From Tipula vernalis (Eukaryota > Arthropoda > Insecta > Diptera > Tipulidae): 64,000 bases of DNA. Below, in pieces: positions 1-9,877 of this stretch. Made by a program: the position numbers and the translations under genes. How positions within the stretch are numbered: position 1 is the stretch's first letter; each line of letters begins with the position of its first letter. The stretch covers positions 37,655,045-37,719,044 of the forward strand of contig OY282558.1 in the NCBI GenBank assembly GCA_958295665.1, read 5' to 3'. A model generated the notes under the pieces. It did not search any database. It saw only the letters and a list, made by a program, of their open reading frames with translations, and had not been told where the DNA came from.

Positions 1-741
1 AATCAGGACAATTAGTAAGACTCGCTACAAACAAGCTGAACGCATCAAAATTTTCCCTTAAGCTACGAATATTTTGAATCAAAACTCTGAAAGAACTATC
101 CATGATATACTTGGACACAAATCAATTTCAATAAATTACAAAGGAAAATTTTAATAAATAAAGCAGAAAATGTATAGTAGCGAGTCGTTTTAATATTACG
201 TTTAAAAATAAAAATAAAAATAAATGCGCGTACGATTACGCAAAAATTACAAAAATGTTGCGGTGAGATAGGTATTAAAATAAATCCCGAAACCGGCTTG
301 ACTATAAACACAAGCGAAAATACAAATAATTGAAAATTAAACTTGAGAGAGAAATTCATATTTGTCGAACTAACGTAAATATCCAAAAAATTAAAATTAT
401 ACAGAACAGAGCAACACACAATCACACGCAGATGAAACGGTTTTATTTGTTTTTGTTGATAAAGTCTACCGAACAACTTCAAAACGATCAAAATGTTATG
501 TATATGTAGCGAAATATCATTAATATAATCAATACGAATAGATAATGTACTGATATTTAACACATACACACAACACTGAACGGTACTCAACATAAACAAT
601 GTTGTCAACACAAATAAAGTTTGATCTGTCAAACTAATGTAAACAAAAATACATAATATAAAGTGATTTAAAAATAATAAAAATAAAAACTGAATGTAAA
701 AAGGTAAGAAAACTATTTTACTTAACCTATTATTATATAAA
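1..741. other. AT-rich stretch, no gene seen
   Basis: Low-complexity AT-rich DNA. The long reading frame on the minus strand here is rich in F, I and L, matches no family I know, and is best explained by base composition. No clear 3' end of the neighbouring ORF1 relic was found. Confidence 0.5.
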
Positions 742-1137
742 TTAAGAGCCCTGATCATCATCTGGGCAAGACGTGTTGTCCTCATCTGGATCTTCAAGAT
801 GTTTGAGCCGAAAAATATCACTCAGAGAACTTATCCGATGCGCATCTGATTCCGCAGATTTTCGCAGGTAAATTTGTCCATTTTTGCACCATAGATATCT
901 GTACTTATGTTGTATTTTGATAATTTTAGCTTCACGATACAATTTGGATTGGTAAGCTGTCAAATGGTGCATGATGTAAATTCGCTGGTGTGGATGATTT
1001 TGCGGAAGGAAGATGTCCAAATCCTTCGTCGATAAATTTTTGTGTCTAATAGTTTGTGACAAAATGTTGTTTTTAACATCAACTGAATTTAGTTGGACAA
1101 TAAAAAAATCTAATGTTGAATTCAGTGTTTTATTCAA
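742..1137 (-). pseudogene. FP-domain ORF1 fragment of a non-LTR retrotransposon
   Basis: A 131-residue frame whose middle and C-terminal half resemble the FP (baculovirus FP25K-like) C-terminal domain found in ORF1 proteins of insect CR1/Jockey-type elements. Diagnostic pieces are RIYIMHHLTAYQSKLYREAK near residues 53-72, then YLWCKNGQIYLRKSAES, then an acidic tail. ORF1 proteins of this kind bind the element's RNA. The normal N-terminal coiled coil and zinc knuckles are missing, and no ORF2 endonuclease or reverse transcriptase follows on the minus strand, so this is an orphan fragment. Directly 5' of it (1,141-1,200) the motif ACTAAGGAACT recurs and merges into the R repeat. Confident of the domain, not of the element. 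Confidence 0.65.
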
Positions 1138-1140
1138 CGG

Positions 1141-2190
1141 TATTTACTAAGGAACTACTAAGGAACTTTGTTGTTGGAATTACTAAGGAACTTTGTTGTT
1201 TCTTAACCGATTATGGTATTTTGAAGCTCAAAATGGAATGTTCCAAAAATGTTATAAATTTTTAAATGTAACTAAATAAAAATAAATAACCTGATTTAAA
1301 AAAAAAAAATCAGCATGCACAATGGAAATGTTTTTCTAAAACAATTTTTACATAAAGTTCTGGAAAATGGCCAATTAGGAAGGAGCTTGGTGATTTCTCT
1401 AAAGATTTTGATGAAATTCAGGATGCATTATAGAATTGGGATTCTAAAATTTGTTTTAGATAAAGTTCTGAAAAATGGCCGATTAGGAAGGAACTTGATA
1501 ATTTCTTTACCGATTATGATGCAATTCGCTGATTCTCTAAAAAATAAGATAATGGGTAAACGTGTAAACTTGCAAAAAGCAATACTTTCTTTAATTAGTT
1601 TGCAATTTTTTGATTTTATTTGAAGTAGTAGTCAAATCGAAAAATTGCGAACTCATTAAAGTAAGTTTCGATTTTTGCAAGTTTACACGATTAGATATTA
1701 TCTTATTTTTTATAGAATCAGGGTGCAGATTGCATGATAGAAATGGGAGTCTAAAATGAGTTTTAGATTAATATCTGGAATAGGGCAAATTAGGAAGGAA
1801 TTTGGCTGTTTTTAACCGATTATGATACAACATTATGTGTACCAAAAAATCGGACTAAAAAATGATATTTAAAAAAAGTACTGGAATATGGCAGTGAAAA
1901 TGGTCATGGAATATGAAATTCGATATATTCGACATGAAATCGGTGAAAGAAACAACCGAGTTCCTACCTAATTGGAATTATTCCAAAACTTTAGGTAAAA
2001 ATTATTTTAGAACCCCATTTCCGTCGTGCTTAGCGAATTTCGTCATAACTGATTAAGAGACAGCCAAGTCCTTCCTAATTGCTCATTTTCCAGAACATTA
2101 TCTATAACTCATTTTAGAATCCAATTTCCATCATACATCCTGAATTTCATCTTAATTGGTAACGAAATCGCCAAATTCACTTTAAAATTT
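1141..2190. repeat. R repeat array, forward then inverted (foldback-like)
   Basis: Degenerate units of about 108 bp. The best-preserved words are GTTCTGGAATATGGCCAATT, GGAAGGAACTTGGCTATTTC, TTAACCGATTATGATGAAAT and GATTTTTAGATGAAG. From about 1,345 to 1,860 the units read forward; from about 1,950 to 2,190 they read in reverse complement (for example TTCCAGAACATTATCTATAA at 2,089). The reversal within one block suggests a foldback element with internally repetitive arms. Copies recur at 10,740, 25,585, 35,090, 39,525 and 40,095. I cannot name the family. The 102-residue frame in this block (1,315-1,623) is repeat sequence, not a gene. Confidence 0.65.
1538..1712. mobile_element. Hairpin MITE inserted in R sequence
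   Basis: A 175-bp near-palindrome. Its outer arms are AAAAAATAAGATAAT (1,539-1,553) and ATTATCTTATTTTTT (1,697-1,711), and the pairing continues inward: GTGTAAACTTGC near 1,564 pairs with GCAAGTTTACAC near 1,677, and TTAGTTTGCAATTTTTTGAT with the complementary stretch near 1,636-1,665. It has no coding capacity. TA lies at both edges, which would suit a TA-targeting superfamily such as Tc1/mariner; the assignment is inferred. Confidence 0.6.
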
Positions 2191-2264
2191 TATTGATTGA
2201 TAAAATTCTATACGGGAAATTTAAACTTTCTATATTCGAATCTACGGGACAGTCTGAAATCAGA

Positions 2265-2310
2265 GGCCGGCCAAGCCCCAATTAGGCTCCTAAACCGAGG
2301 TTTTACTGTA
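2265..2310 (-). repeat. Possible pogo/Tigger-type terminus
   Basis: Read on the minus strand the sequence starts TACAGTAAAACCTCGGTTTA. This has the CAGT-plus-purine-tract look of pogo/Tigger-like terminal repeats next to a TA target site. I found no partner terminus in the opposite orientation nearby, so it may be a one-ended relic or chance. Confidence 0.25.
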
Positions 2311-5087
2311 ATATAAATATTATTCCTATGCTGTTATAAATTTAAACGAGTCGAAAGTTTAAACAAAAAACGGAATACCAGGATCCCGTTTTGAGAAATC
2401 CTAGATGATAACATGCCTTACTCAACATCGATTTCCATACTTTAAGAAATTAAAATGATTTCGAATTGATTTCTCATCCAGCATTGCAGCCGAAATTAAA
2501 AATTTGGCAAAATTCACATTTAAAAATTTTGTGTTGTAACTTTAAAAGTTTATGTGTTTATTTTAAATTGGGGTCCCAGTACAGAAATTCAAACTAAATA
2601 TCAAAAATAGGGTTTTGTAGTTTGAGTTCCAAATCTCCGAGTTAACCGTTTTTCGCTTTTTCCGTAATAATTTCATCCACCAAATTTTCAACCCAGATTG
2701 TACTCATAGAGCTACAAAAAAAAAAAAAAAAGAATCAGTTTTTTACAGTCCCTACTCAAAATGTTAATCACATCATTGCAAAAGATTTTCAAACAATATA
2801 ATGACCCAAAAAACATTCTAAACTGGTCCTTCAACAAGAGAATTACTCGTATATTACATAAAAACAACAACAATAACTAGAATTTAATTTAAACAACAAA
2901 ATAAAACAATTAAATATATAAACAACACACAGCACGAAATTTTATATTTTTCAAGAATTTTCTTTTCCCTTAAATTTCCGATTTTTTTTTTTTGTTTTTT
3001 TGAAAAACAATAAAAAATCACAAAAAATGTCCTCACCAGCAGGATATTAATAAAAAACAAAAAACAAAAGTAAATTTGTGTGTTATAAATATAAAATAAA
3101 TAAATAAATAATTTTTGGATTTTTTATTACATTTGCATAATAAAAAATAAAGCATCCAGAAATTAAAAAAGCTAACAACAACAACAACGGCGGAAAAAAA
3201 GCTTCACACCGAGAAATGAGAGAGGGACAATAAAAATGTGTACACATAAAATTTAATTTATTCACCCTTCGGAATCCCTCGGTGTTGCCTCCTGTTTTGT
3301 GTCTGACAAAATACAAAGCTTTTTGCAACAACAACAACAAAAAACTACTCAATTGAAAGGAAGCCTTTTGTGTTAATTTTATATCTCGAAAAGATGTTTG
3401 ATACTTTCGTCAAGAGGCAAAAATTATTTAATAATAATTAACAAGATTTTTTGTATTTTTTATTGTGTGAGTGGTGTAGTTTTTATGATGACGTTATTTC
3501 TCATTAACGCTGTAGCGTACATTTTATGATTCATTTTCTTTGCGAAGGAAAATTAATGTAATAAAACTTGATAATAATAGTTAGTACGAATATAAAATAA
3601 TATAATACAACAGGGTGGTTGTACAGAAGCATGTAATTGTACTAATTTAATTCGAATATTACAGTTCTTGCATATAAATGAATAATTTAATGTTAATCGA
3701 AGTGCTGCTTACGTTGTTAATATGTATATAAAAATTTTATAATGGTTACACTATTCCTCAACTATGAGTACCATTATGTAGTATTTTGGGTATTAAAACG
3801 AAAATGTTTTATTTCAAAATTATAATAATAATGGTAAACGTTAGAAACGGAAATTAATATTAAAAATTAAACTCAGAGATGTACGATTTTTTTTTAAGTG
3901 ACTTATATGTAATATAATGTATTGTTATCATCAGTTTCTATTTTTATTATACATCTAATTCTACAGGGTACAAGACGAATAAAATTTTCTATTTCAAATT
4001 CTAATCCACGATCGTATTATTACAGGATATTATTTAATTAAAAGGAAATTACCATTCTACTCTTTCAGGTTAACCCACTTATATATGGTATGTATTAACC
4101 CAAACTTCATACATACATAGAATAATATAAAACGAAGATGTTGAGAAAATTATATCAGTTTTTTATTTTTCCATAAACATAAATGCATATACATACATAC
4201 ATATGTACATACATTTTATTTATAAAATTTATCTTGAAACAGAGATGTATAAATTTGTTGTTCTTGGAAGGCAAAATGAAAACTTTTCTATTTATTTAAA
4301 ATAATTGGATAAATAAATAATCGGTTCATCATTTTTCTAAATTATAGTATATCGTATATTGCATATGTGATTTCTCAAAAAAAAACAACATTAAGACATT
4401 TTATCGATTGCTTTCGGGATAAATGTTTTAAAACCAGACTGTCTGCCGTTTATTTCATTCTCATATCCCTCATGTGACATATTGAAAGTCAAAAGTGATT
4501 AACTCTGAAAAATCTAGCACAAATGCTATAAAACATTAATTTACTAAATAAAATAAAAACTTTATACATAAAATGTCTCTTCGAAAGAATATAATTCAAA
4601 AATAGTCAGAAATGTCAAAAACTTAAAATTTTATATAAAAATCTACAGCTTTTTACATAAATATTTAATATTACGAGATTGTATACGTATAAAGTGTTAC
4701 ACTTAATTAAACAATATAAACAATTGGATCCTATATTTTTTTGTAAATAAGCACAGTAAAACAATTGAAAATGTAAAAATGTTGGCACAAATAGAAGCAT
4801 TTATTTTTATGAATATTTTACATTTTAAAATCTGGGTTAATTGAATATAAAGATATTTCACTTCAACTTGAAGGTATAGATAGACAAATTTTAATTTTAA
4901 TTTGTAAAATGTTACATCGTAACAATATTGATCTATCACCAATTTTTATGGTTCTGTATTCTATGTTAAAACATATTACCGATTGCAAATTGAACTCATG
5001 GGATATCGTTTAACGTCTCTAATCTCTACTCCATATAAAGCTTTACCAGTTTTTCCAATTTCCTTTTTACACGATAAAAATTACCAC
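2311..5087. other. AT-rich non-coding stretch
   Basis: No coding region, RNA gene or structured repeat recognised. It holds poly-A and poly-T tracts, (ACA)n and (TAAA)n runs, and ACATACATATGTACATAC-type simple sequence near 4,190-4,212 that is typical of higher-fly introns and intergenic DNA. Short open frames here look like composition artefacts. Confidence 0.5.
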
Positions 5088-5092
5088 CGTCG

Positions 5093-5120
5093 CACAGTGT
5101 TGCGGAGGTGGACAAACAGG
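5093..5120 (+). repeat. Transib left terminus: heptamer, 12-bp spacer, nonamer-like block
   Basis: CACAGTG at 5,093-5,099, a 12-base spacer at 5,100-5,111, then ACAAACAGG at 5,112-5,120, which matches the canonical recombination-signal nonamer ACAAAAACC at 6 of 9 positions. GGACAAA followed by GGGTT is shared with the right end, so the block is conserved within the element. That the transposase recognises it is inferred from the RAG1/Transib relationship. Confidence 0.7.
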
Positions 5121-5938
5121 GTTTTTTACAGTATTTTATATAATATTTTTGCTAATGGGATCTCGTTAGGTACATACCAAAGAAACAGGAACGCAAAAAA
5201 AAATAAAAGAAATCGACTCACAAAATCCGAAGAAAGTGTGACAAAGTTAACTTTTGCGTTTTTTCCATTATTGGACAAAATCTTAGTATAATTTAAAATT
5301 AAAGAAACTGAAAATGGATGAATTTATCTTTACTTTTAAACTTGGAAATATTATTTCTGTATCTATTACTAAAAACCAAGTGCAAAAACAAAACACAAAA
5401 AATTAATTTTTAGCGGTTTACAGACCAAATTTCTCAAAAAGGTAATTTTTTTTTAAATTTTAACTTCTCTTAAACTTTTAGGACCTGGGGACACCTGGGG
5501 ACAACATGAAATTAATAAATTTTTGTAGCTTGATACTTTTAAAAATATCCCTCAAAATTTCAGCTGCTACTTTTTGCTCCTTTGTGCACAAGAGCGTTTT
5601 TAGCGGAGCTAGTCCATTAAAAATAAAAAAATTAAAATCAGTCAGATTTTTTATTTTTGTTTTATGTATATTTTGCTTAGCATTTGGCACTTTTACAGAT
5701 AACAGGTATTTATAAAATTTATAATTGTATAAAAATTGTTGTATATGGGGTTTTTAATAATTGTTGGGCATGTTTTGGAAACTAAGTAGTACTTGCGATA
5801 AGCTTCACTAATAAAAGCCGGAACAGAAAGAAAATATCTGTAATTATTATATTTAGGGAGGTATAAATTAAATACAGCAGTTGCATTCAAGTTGGTCATT
5901 ATTCTAAAGTATTTGAATAAATTACTAAGTATATCAAG
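5121..5938 (+). other. 5' untranslated region of the Transib element
   Basis: An 818-bp leader between the left terminus and the transposase start. Small frames on both strands (5,478-5,715) overlap one another and resemble nothing. A short direct repeat GGGGACACCT lies near 5,486-5,503. The promoter presumably lies here, but I see no convincing TATA or initiator element. Confidence 0.4.
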
Positions 5939-7900
5939 ATGGCAAAATTTAACATTTCAAACGGTGACTTATGTAATATTCTATGGAATAATACAACTTC
6001 TTCTGAATCCAATTTGTCAGTTATAATGACCGAAGTAGCTAAAAATAATCCTGATTTCAACGAGGAGCAGCTACAACAGATTCATACAAAAATTAAAAAT
6101 TCATTTTTGAGTCTATATTACAAAAAGTGGGCGAAATCACATAGAATTAAGATTCGTTTTAATATCCTGAATGCTGATTGGCTCTTACAGAGCTTGGAAG
6201 TAGTTTTGTATGAAAACAACGATGCAACAACAACGTCTAATCCAACCATATGCAATAAGAAGGAATTCGTAAAATGTTCTGAGAAAACAAAAACTAGAAG
6301 AAGTGATGAACTTTTAAAGATATATGAGGCGGATCAAATTGAACATGCAGCAACGCGGTCAATGAAAAAACGAAAACGAACCTCATCGAGAAGGTCTCAC
6401 GGATCGGATTACAGCAGCCTTGATGAAACTGATTTAGATGTTCAAAAAGCTTTGGCTTTATTTATCGATTTGAAATTAACAGTGGAAAAATATGGAATCT
6501 TAAGAAAACATGTACAGCAGTTAAGCAATAAATTGGCCAACAAGTTATTTCCAGCATATAGAAATTTACTGCAAGAAAAACAGAGATGCTACCCTCAAAA
6601 CATCACTATTTCAGAAAAAGGTGCTTGTGTGAAACTGCAGTCACTTTTGGATCATACGGCAAATAAAATTATTTCAACAGAGCCATTAGATAAGCTTAAA
6701 CAATACGAAGGAAAACAGTTAATTTTACATAGCAAATGGGGAATGGATGGCTCTTCCGGACAAAGCCAATACAAACAAGCATTTATAGACAATGGTACAG
6801 ATGCTAGCTTGTTTATGATATCTATGGTTCCAATCAACATTTGCTCAGATACAGATAAATTGTGGCAAAATCCAAGACCATCGTCAACACGATATTGTAG
6901 ACCAATAAAATTTGAGTTCAAATCTGAAACTTCGGAAGAAACAGTTTCGGAAGCAGATAGCATTACAAGCCAGATAAAGGACTTAGAAGTCACTGTGGTG
7001 TCAATTGGCAACTTATCTTTTAATATTAAACACAAGCTACAATTAACAATGATTGATGGAAAAGTTTGCAATGCATTAACAGGAAATAAATCGGCAGCTA
7101 CTTGTAACATTTGTAAAGCAACACCGAAGACTATGAATAACTTAGACGCTCTCGATTTTAAAGAATGCAATGAAGATGCTTATAGATTTGGATTATCAAC
7201 TTTACATTGTTGGATTCGATTTATGGAGTGTATTCTCCATATTGGATACAATCTTCCGTTAAAAAAAAGCCGTGTAACTAAAGAAGATAAAGTAATTAAA
7301 CAGAAGCGGAAACAGGAAATTCAACATAACTTAAAAAGAGAACTGCAAATATTCGTAGATGTTGTCAGACAAGGTTCCGGAACTTCCAACGATGGAAATA
7401 CAGCAAGAAAATTTTTTAAATTTCCAGAAATAACGAGCATAGCAACGGGTATTGATGAAAGATTGATAAGGAGATTTTCAAATATCCTGCAAGTGATGGC
7501 AAGCGGAAGAGAAATTAACTGTGATCGTTTTGGAGAGTACACCAAAGAAACTGCCAAGCTTTATGTTGAGCTTTATAATTGGTATTATATGCCAGCGAGT
7601 GTACATAAAGTTTTAATACATGGAGCTAGCGTAATACGTGCTGCAATGGTTCCGATTGGACAGCTTTCTGAGGAAGCTCTAGAAGCCGGGAATAAAGATT
7701 TTAGAAGAATTAGACAATTCAATACAAGGAAAACATCACGCATTGAAAATTGTACAGACATCATGCATCATTTACTTGTGTCCTCTGATCCAGAAATTAC
7801 AAAATTGAGAATATTGCGACCCAAGAAGGATTCAGTACTATCATCAGAAGCTGCAACATTATTAGAACACCAAGATTCCGAAGATGAAGATTCTGACTAA
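5939..7900 (+). CDS. Transib/RAG1-like DDE transposase, 653 aa, intact
   Basis: Catalyses cut-and-paste transposition, binding the CACAGTG ends and cleaving by a RAG1-type RNase H-fold DDE mechanism in the nucleus. The first catalytic Asp is D270 in KWGMDGSSGQS, the second D373 in TMIDGKVCN, and the Glu E582 in EEALEAGNKDFRR, matching the NESGNKLFRR context of the RAG1 Glu. A zinc site of RAG1 type is visible: C389 and C392 (CNIC) with H556 and H561 (HKVLIH), the same CxxC and HxxxxH spacing as RAG1. Residues 141-155 are a basic Lys/Arg/Ser stretch that could serve as a nuclear signal, and the C-terminus is acidic. The length fits the family. The ATG sits in CAAGATGG and is the first in frame. 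AATAAA follows near 7,973. A domesticated host gene is less likely because the terminal repeats are present. Confidence 0.9.
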   Translation: MAKFNISNGDLCNILWNNTTSSESNLSVIMTEVAKNNPDFNEEQLQQIHTKIKNSFLSLYYKKWAKSHRIKIRFNILNADWLLQSLEVVLYENNDATTTSNPTICNKKEFVKCSEKTKTRRSDELLKIYEADQIEHAATRSMKKRKRTSSRRSHGSDYSSLDETDLDVQKALALFIDLKLTVEKYGILRKHVQQLSNKLANKLFPAYRNLLQEKQRCYPQNITISEKGACVKLQSLLDHTANKIISTEPLDKLKQYEGKQLILHSKWGMDGSSGQSQYKQAFIDNGTDASLFMISMVPINICSDTDKLWQNPRPSSTRYCRPIKFEFKSETSEETVSEADSITSQIKDLEVTVVSIGNLSFNIKHKLQLTMIDGKVCNALTGNKSAATCNICKATPKTMNNLDALDFKECNEDAYRFGLSTLHCWIRFMECILHIGYNLPLKKSRVTKEDKVIKQKRKQEIQHNLKRELQIFVDVVRQGSGTSNDGNTARKFFKFPEITSIATGIDERLIRRFSNILQVMASGREINCDRFGEYTKETAKLYVELYNWYYMPASVHKVLIHGASVIRAAMVPIGQLSEEALEAGNKDFRRIRQFNTRKTSRIENCTDIMHHLLVSSDPEITKLRILRPKKDSVLSSEAATLLEHQDSEDEDSD

Positions 7901-7969
7901 ATATTTTTAATTATTTTTTTTTAATTCAACAATTTTGTGCGAAATCTTAAATTTCTTTGTGATTTTTTA

Positions 7970-7985
7970 GCTAAATAAAATAAAT
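7970..7985 (+). terminator. Polyadenylation signal of the Transib transposase
   Basis: AATAAAATAAATA lies about 75 bp after the stop codon at 7,900, in an A/T-rich trailer. Position and sequence fit a eukaryotic poly-A signal. Confidence 0.5.
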
Positions 7986-8088
7986 AGAAATATTAAAACA
8001 AAGTTTGGTTTTAATTTATTAAAAAGTAAAATTAAATTTATTCTTTTTTTCAAATGTGTTGTTAATAAGCAAAATTAGTTAGAAAAAG

Positions 8089-8550
8089 AAACACTGAAAA
8101 AATTTTTTAAGTTTGTATATTTAATGTTCTTAAAAAAATATCTTAGTTTTTTTTCAGTGTTGTTTTTTTTTTCTTTTGGTTTCTCTTATGGATTTAGTGA
8201 AGTGTCTGCCATACTTTTTTCTAGGTTTTTTGCGATAAAATTAAAGCTTGCATATAAGGTTTCCTTATAAATTAAAAAAAAAATCCATTTTTCGGGGTTT
8301 TCATACATTTGTTGTTATTAACTTGTTTTTTGTCGTCATGCCATATGGTTTGTTTTGTCCGATAAATTAAATGGGTAAATTAAAAAAATCCAAAAAAATG
8401 AAAAAAAAAAATTTTTTTCCGCTTTTTGTTTTTTTTTCTCAGTTTTTTTCCGTGTATATTGTTTTTTTTGTTTTGATTCTCTTTGGTATTTAATAAGGCA
8501 TCTACCATATTTTTTTTTAAAATTTTCGGAATAAAATTGAAGGCTGTGCA
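8089..8550. repeat. Subterminal repeats in the Transib 3' region
   Basis: Two imperfect direct copies of about 90 bp lie at 8,160-8,251 and 8,459-8,548. Shared words include TTTGGTTTCTCTTATGG against TTTGATTCTCTTTGG, GTGTCTGCCATA against GCATCTACCATA, and GATAAAATTAAAGC against AATAAAATTGAAGG. In addition AACACTGAAAAAA (about 8,089) pairs with TTTTTTTTCAGTGTT (about 8,147), forming a hairpin whose tips carry CACTG, a partial heptamer. They may be extra transposase-binding sites or slippage products. Confidence 0.45.
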
Positions 8551-8588
8551 ACCCTTTGTCCAAAAAAACACTGTTTTGCAACACTGTG
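8551..8588 (-). repeat. Transib right terminus: heptamer, 22-bp spacer, nonamer-like block
   Basis: Read inward on the minus strand: CACAGTG (8,588-8,582), a 22-base spacer (8,581-8,560), then ACAAAGGGT (8,559-8,551). The spacer is ten bases longer than at the left end, one helical turn, which resembles the 12/23 asymmetry of recombination signals. The added bases are mostly a poly-T run, so slippage is an alternative cause. Confidence 0.65.
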
Positions 8589-8594
8589 GCGTCG

Positions 8595-9384
8595 TCCAAT
8601 TGTTATTTTTTTAACAAAACGATTTTATTTATTTTTTTATAGCTTAGTTTTTCATCTGTTCGTATCAAGTATAAAATATTTGGAAAATGAAATAAAATAT
8701 GGGAAATCGATTAAAAAAAAAAAAAAAAAAAAAAAATCCAAAGTTTGATATTGCTTTTGGGAAAAACTTGACATGTTTTTCGTTCTGTATTTCGATTTTT
8801 TTTTTTTTTTTTTTTTTCTCAACTGTATTCATTTAGACAAATTATGTATCTGGGAAATGTATTCGGATTGACTACAGGTTTTTTGCTTGTTCGTAACAGC
8901 AGTTTAAGTATAGAGTGTTTCAATTAGGCATACTGATATAAAAGATTCAGGCTAAACTCTAAACGGTAAGATTTGTGTTGAAACATCCAATTAAGGTAAA
9001 ACTGCTTGTCTGCTGTGCTTTTCAGCAAAGCGGACTATAATTTACGGTTGCTAATTTTTGATATATTCTATAAGGTATGTGAACATTTGACTGTGGCGTA
9101 ACTTTTGTATTTCAAATTATGAAGCCTTTTTAATAGTTATAAGGTGTTTCTTCTTCATGTCATATATTTGGGGACACCCAACATGATTAAATTTGACCAA
9201 TAAGCATTCGCGTCAAGTTTGTCCTGAATTTGTCCAAAAGTTATAAAAAGAAAAATTAGAACAAACATCACACGACTGCACCAAACGTTGGAAGTTTGTC
9301 CTAATCTCAAATAAATATCGATTTATTAGTAAAATACGGATAAACTGATAAAATCTACTAAATCTAATCCGGCCTCATTTTTAT
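8595..9384. other. AT-rich non-coding stretch with homopolymer tracts
   Basis: Contains long A and T tracts (about 8,713-8,738 and 8,798-8,818). No gene, RNA or clear element is seen. Confidence 0.5.
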
Positions 9385-9720
9385 AGTTAGTAAGGGGCCT
9401 TTATAACCAAAAAATATAACAAATTGCCAAAATCTAGACGATAAGCAACTTAGGACAGGCGTGTTCCGTCCCTATATGTTAATTTATACGAAATTTGATT
9501 TTTAAAAATATATTAATCTGGCCCAATTATCGTACCCTAATGACAACAATATTTTATATTATTTAGTTGGGCATCCCTTCTAACCAAGAAATATAACTTC
9601 TAAAAATTTAGACGTTAAGTGACCTACGACGAGCTGTTCCGGCTCATATGTATACGAAATTTGATTTCAAAATTTTGTCTATTTGGCCCAAATATTGTAC
9701 CAGAGTGGTCATTTATTTTT
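9385..9720. repeat. Two tandem degenerate units of about 180 bp
   Basis: The first unit contains AACCAAAAAATATAAC, ATCTAGACGATAAG, GTTCCGTCC and TATACGAAATTTGATTT. The second contains AACCAAGAAATATAAC, ATTTAGACGTTAAG, GTTCCGGCTC and TATACGAAATTTGATTT in the same order. Unrelated to the R repeat. Origin unknown. Confidence 0.5.
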
Positions 9721-9877
9721 TCATTTTTATATGATTTTAATGCGTTCCGAAGATTGTAAGAGAATTCAATCCACTTTCGAACTGATGAGCTTATGATTAT
9801 GAAAAAATTAATCTTCTCATCAGGCCGCGGCGACTGGACTGATTATACCACGATTTACATTCTATATATACAGAATG

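Larger units (their letters stand above)
5093..8588 (+). mobile_element. Transib (RAG1-related) DNA transposon, apparently complete
   Basis: A 3,496-bp element bounded by identical 11-bp inverted ends, CACAGTGTTGC (5,093-5,103, and in reverse at 8,578-8,588). It contains one intact transposase gene. CGTCG lies immediately outside the left end (5,088-5,092) and again at 8,590-8,594, one base beyond the right end. A 5-bp GC-rich CGNCG-like target duplication is what Transib elements make, so this looks like a true insertion followed by a 1-bp change, or an unusual junction. The first seven bases of each end equal the consensus heptamer of vertebrate V(D)J recombination signals. The intact ORF and clear ends suggest a young or recently active copy; activity itself cannot be read from sequence. 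Confidence 0.88.

Noticed and set aside
6652..7170. Minus-strand frame of 172 codons opposite the Transib transposase
   Set aside because: Shadow of the plus-strand gene; no independent motif.
5939..7900. Domesticated host RAG1-like gene
   Set aside because: The frame lies between matching CACAGTG ends with CGTCG on both outer sides, so it is a transposon gene.
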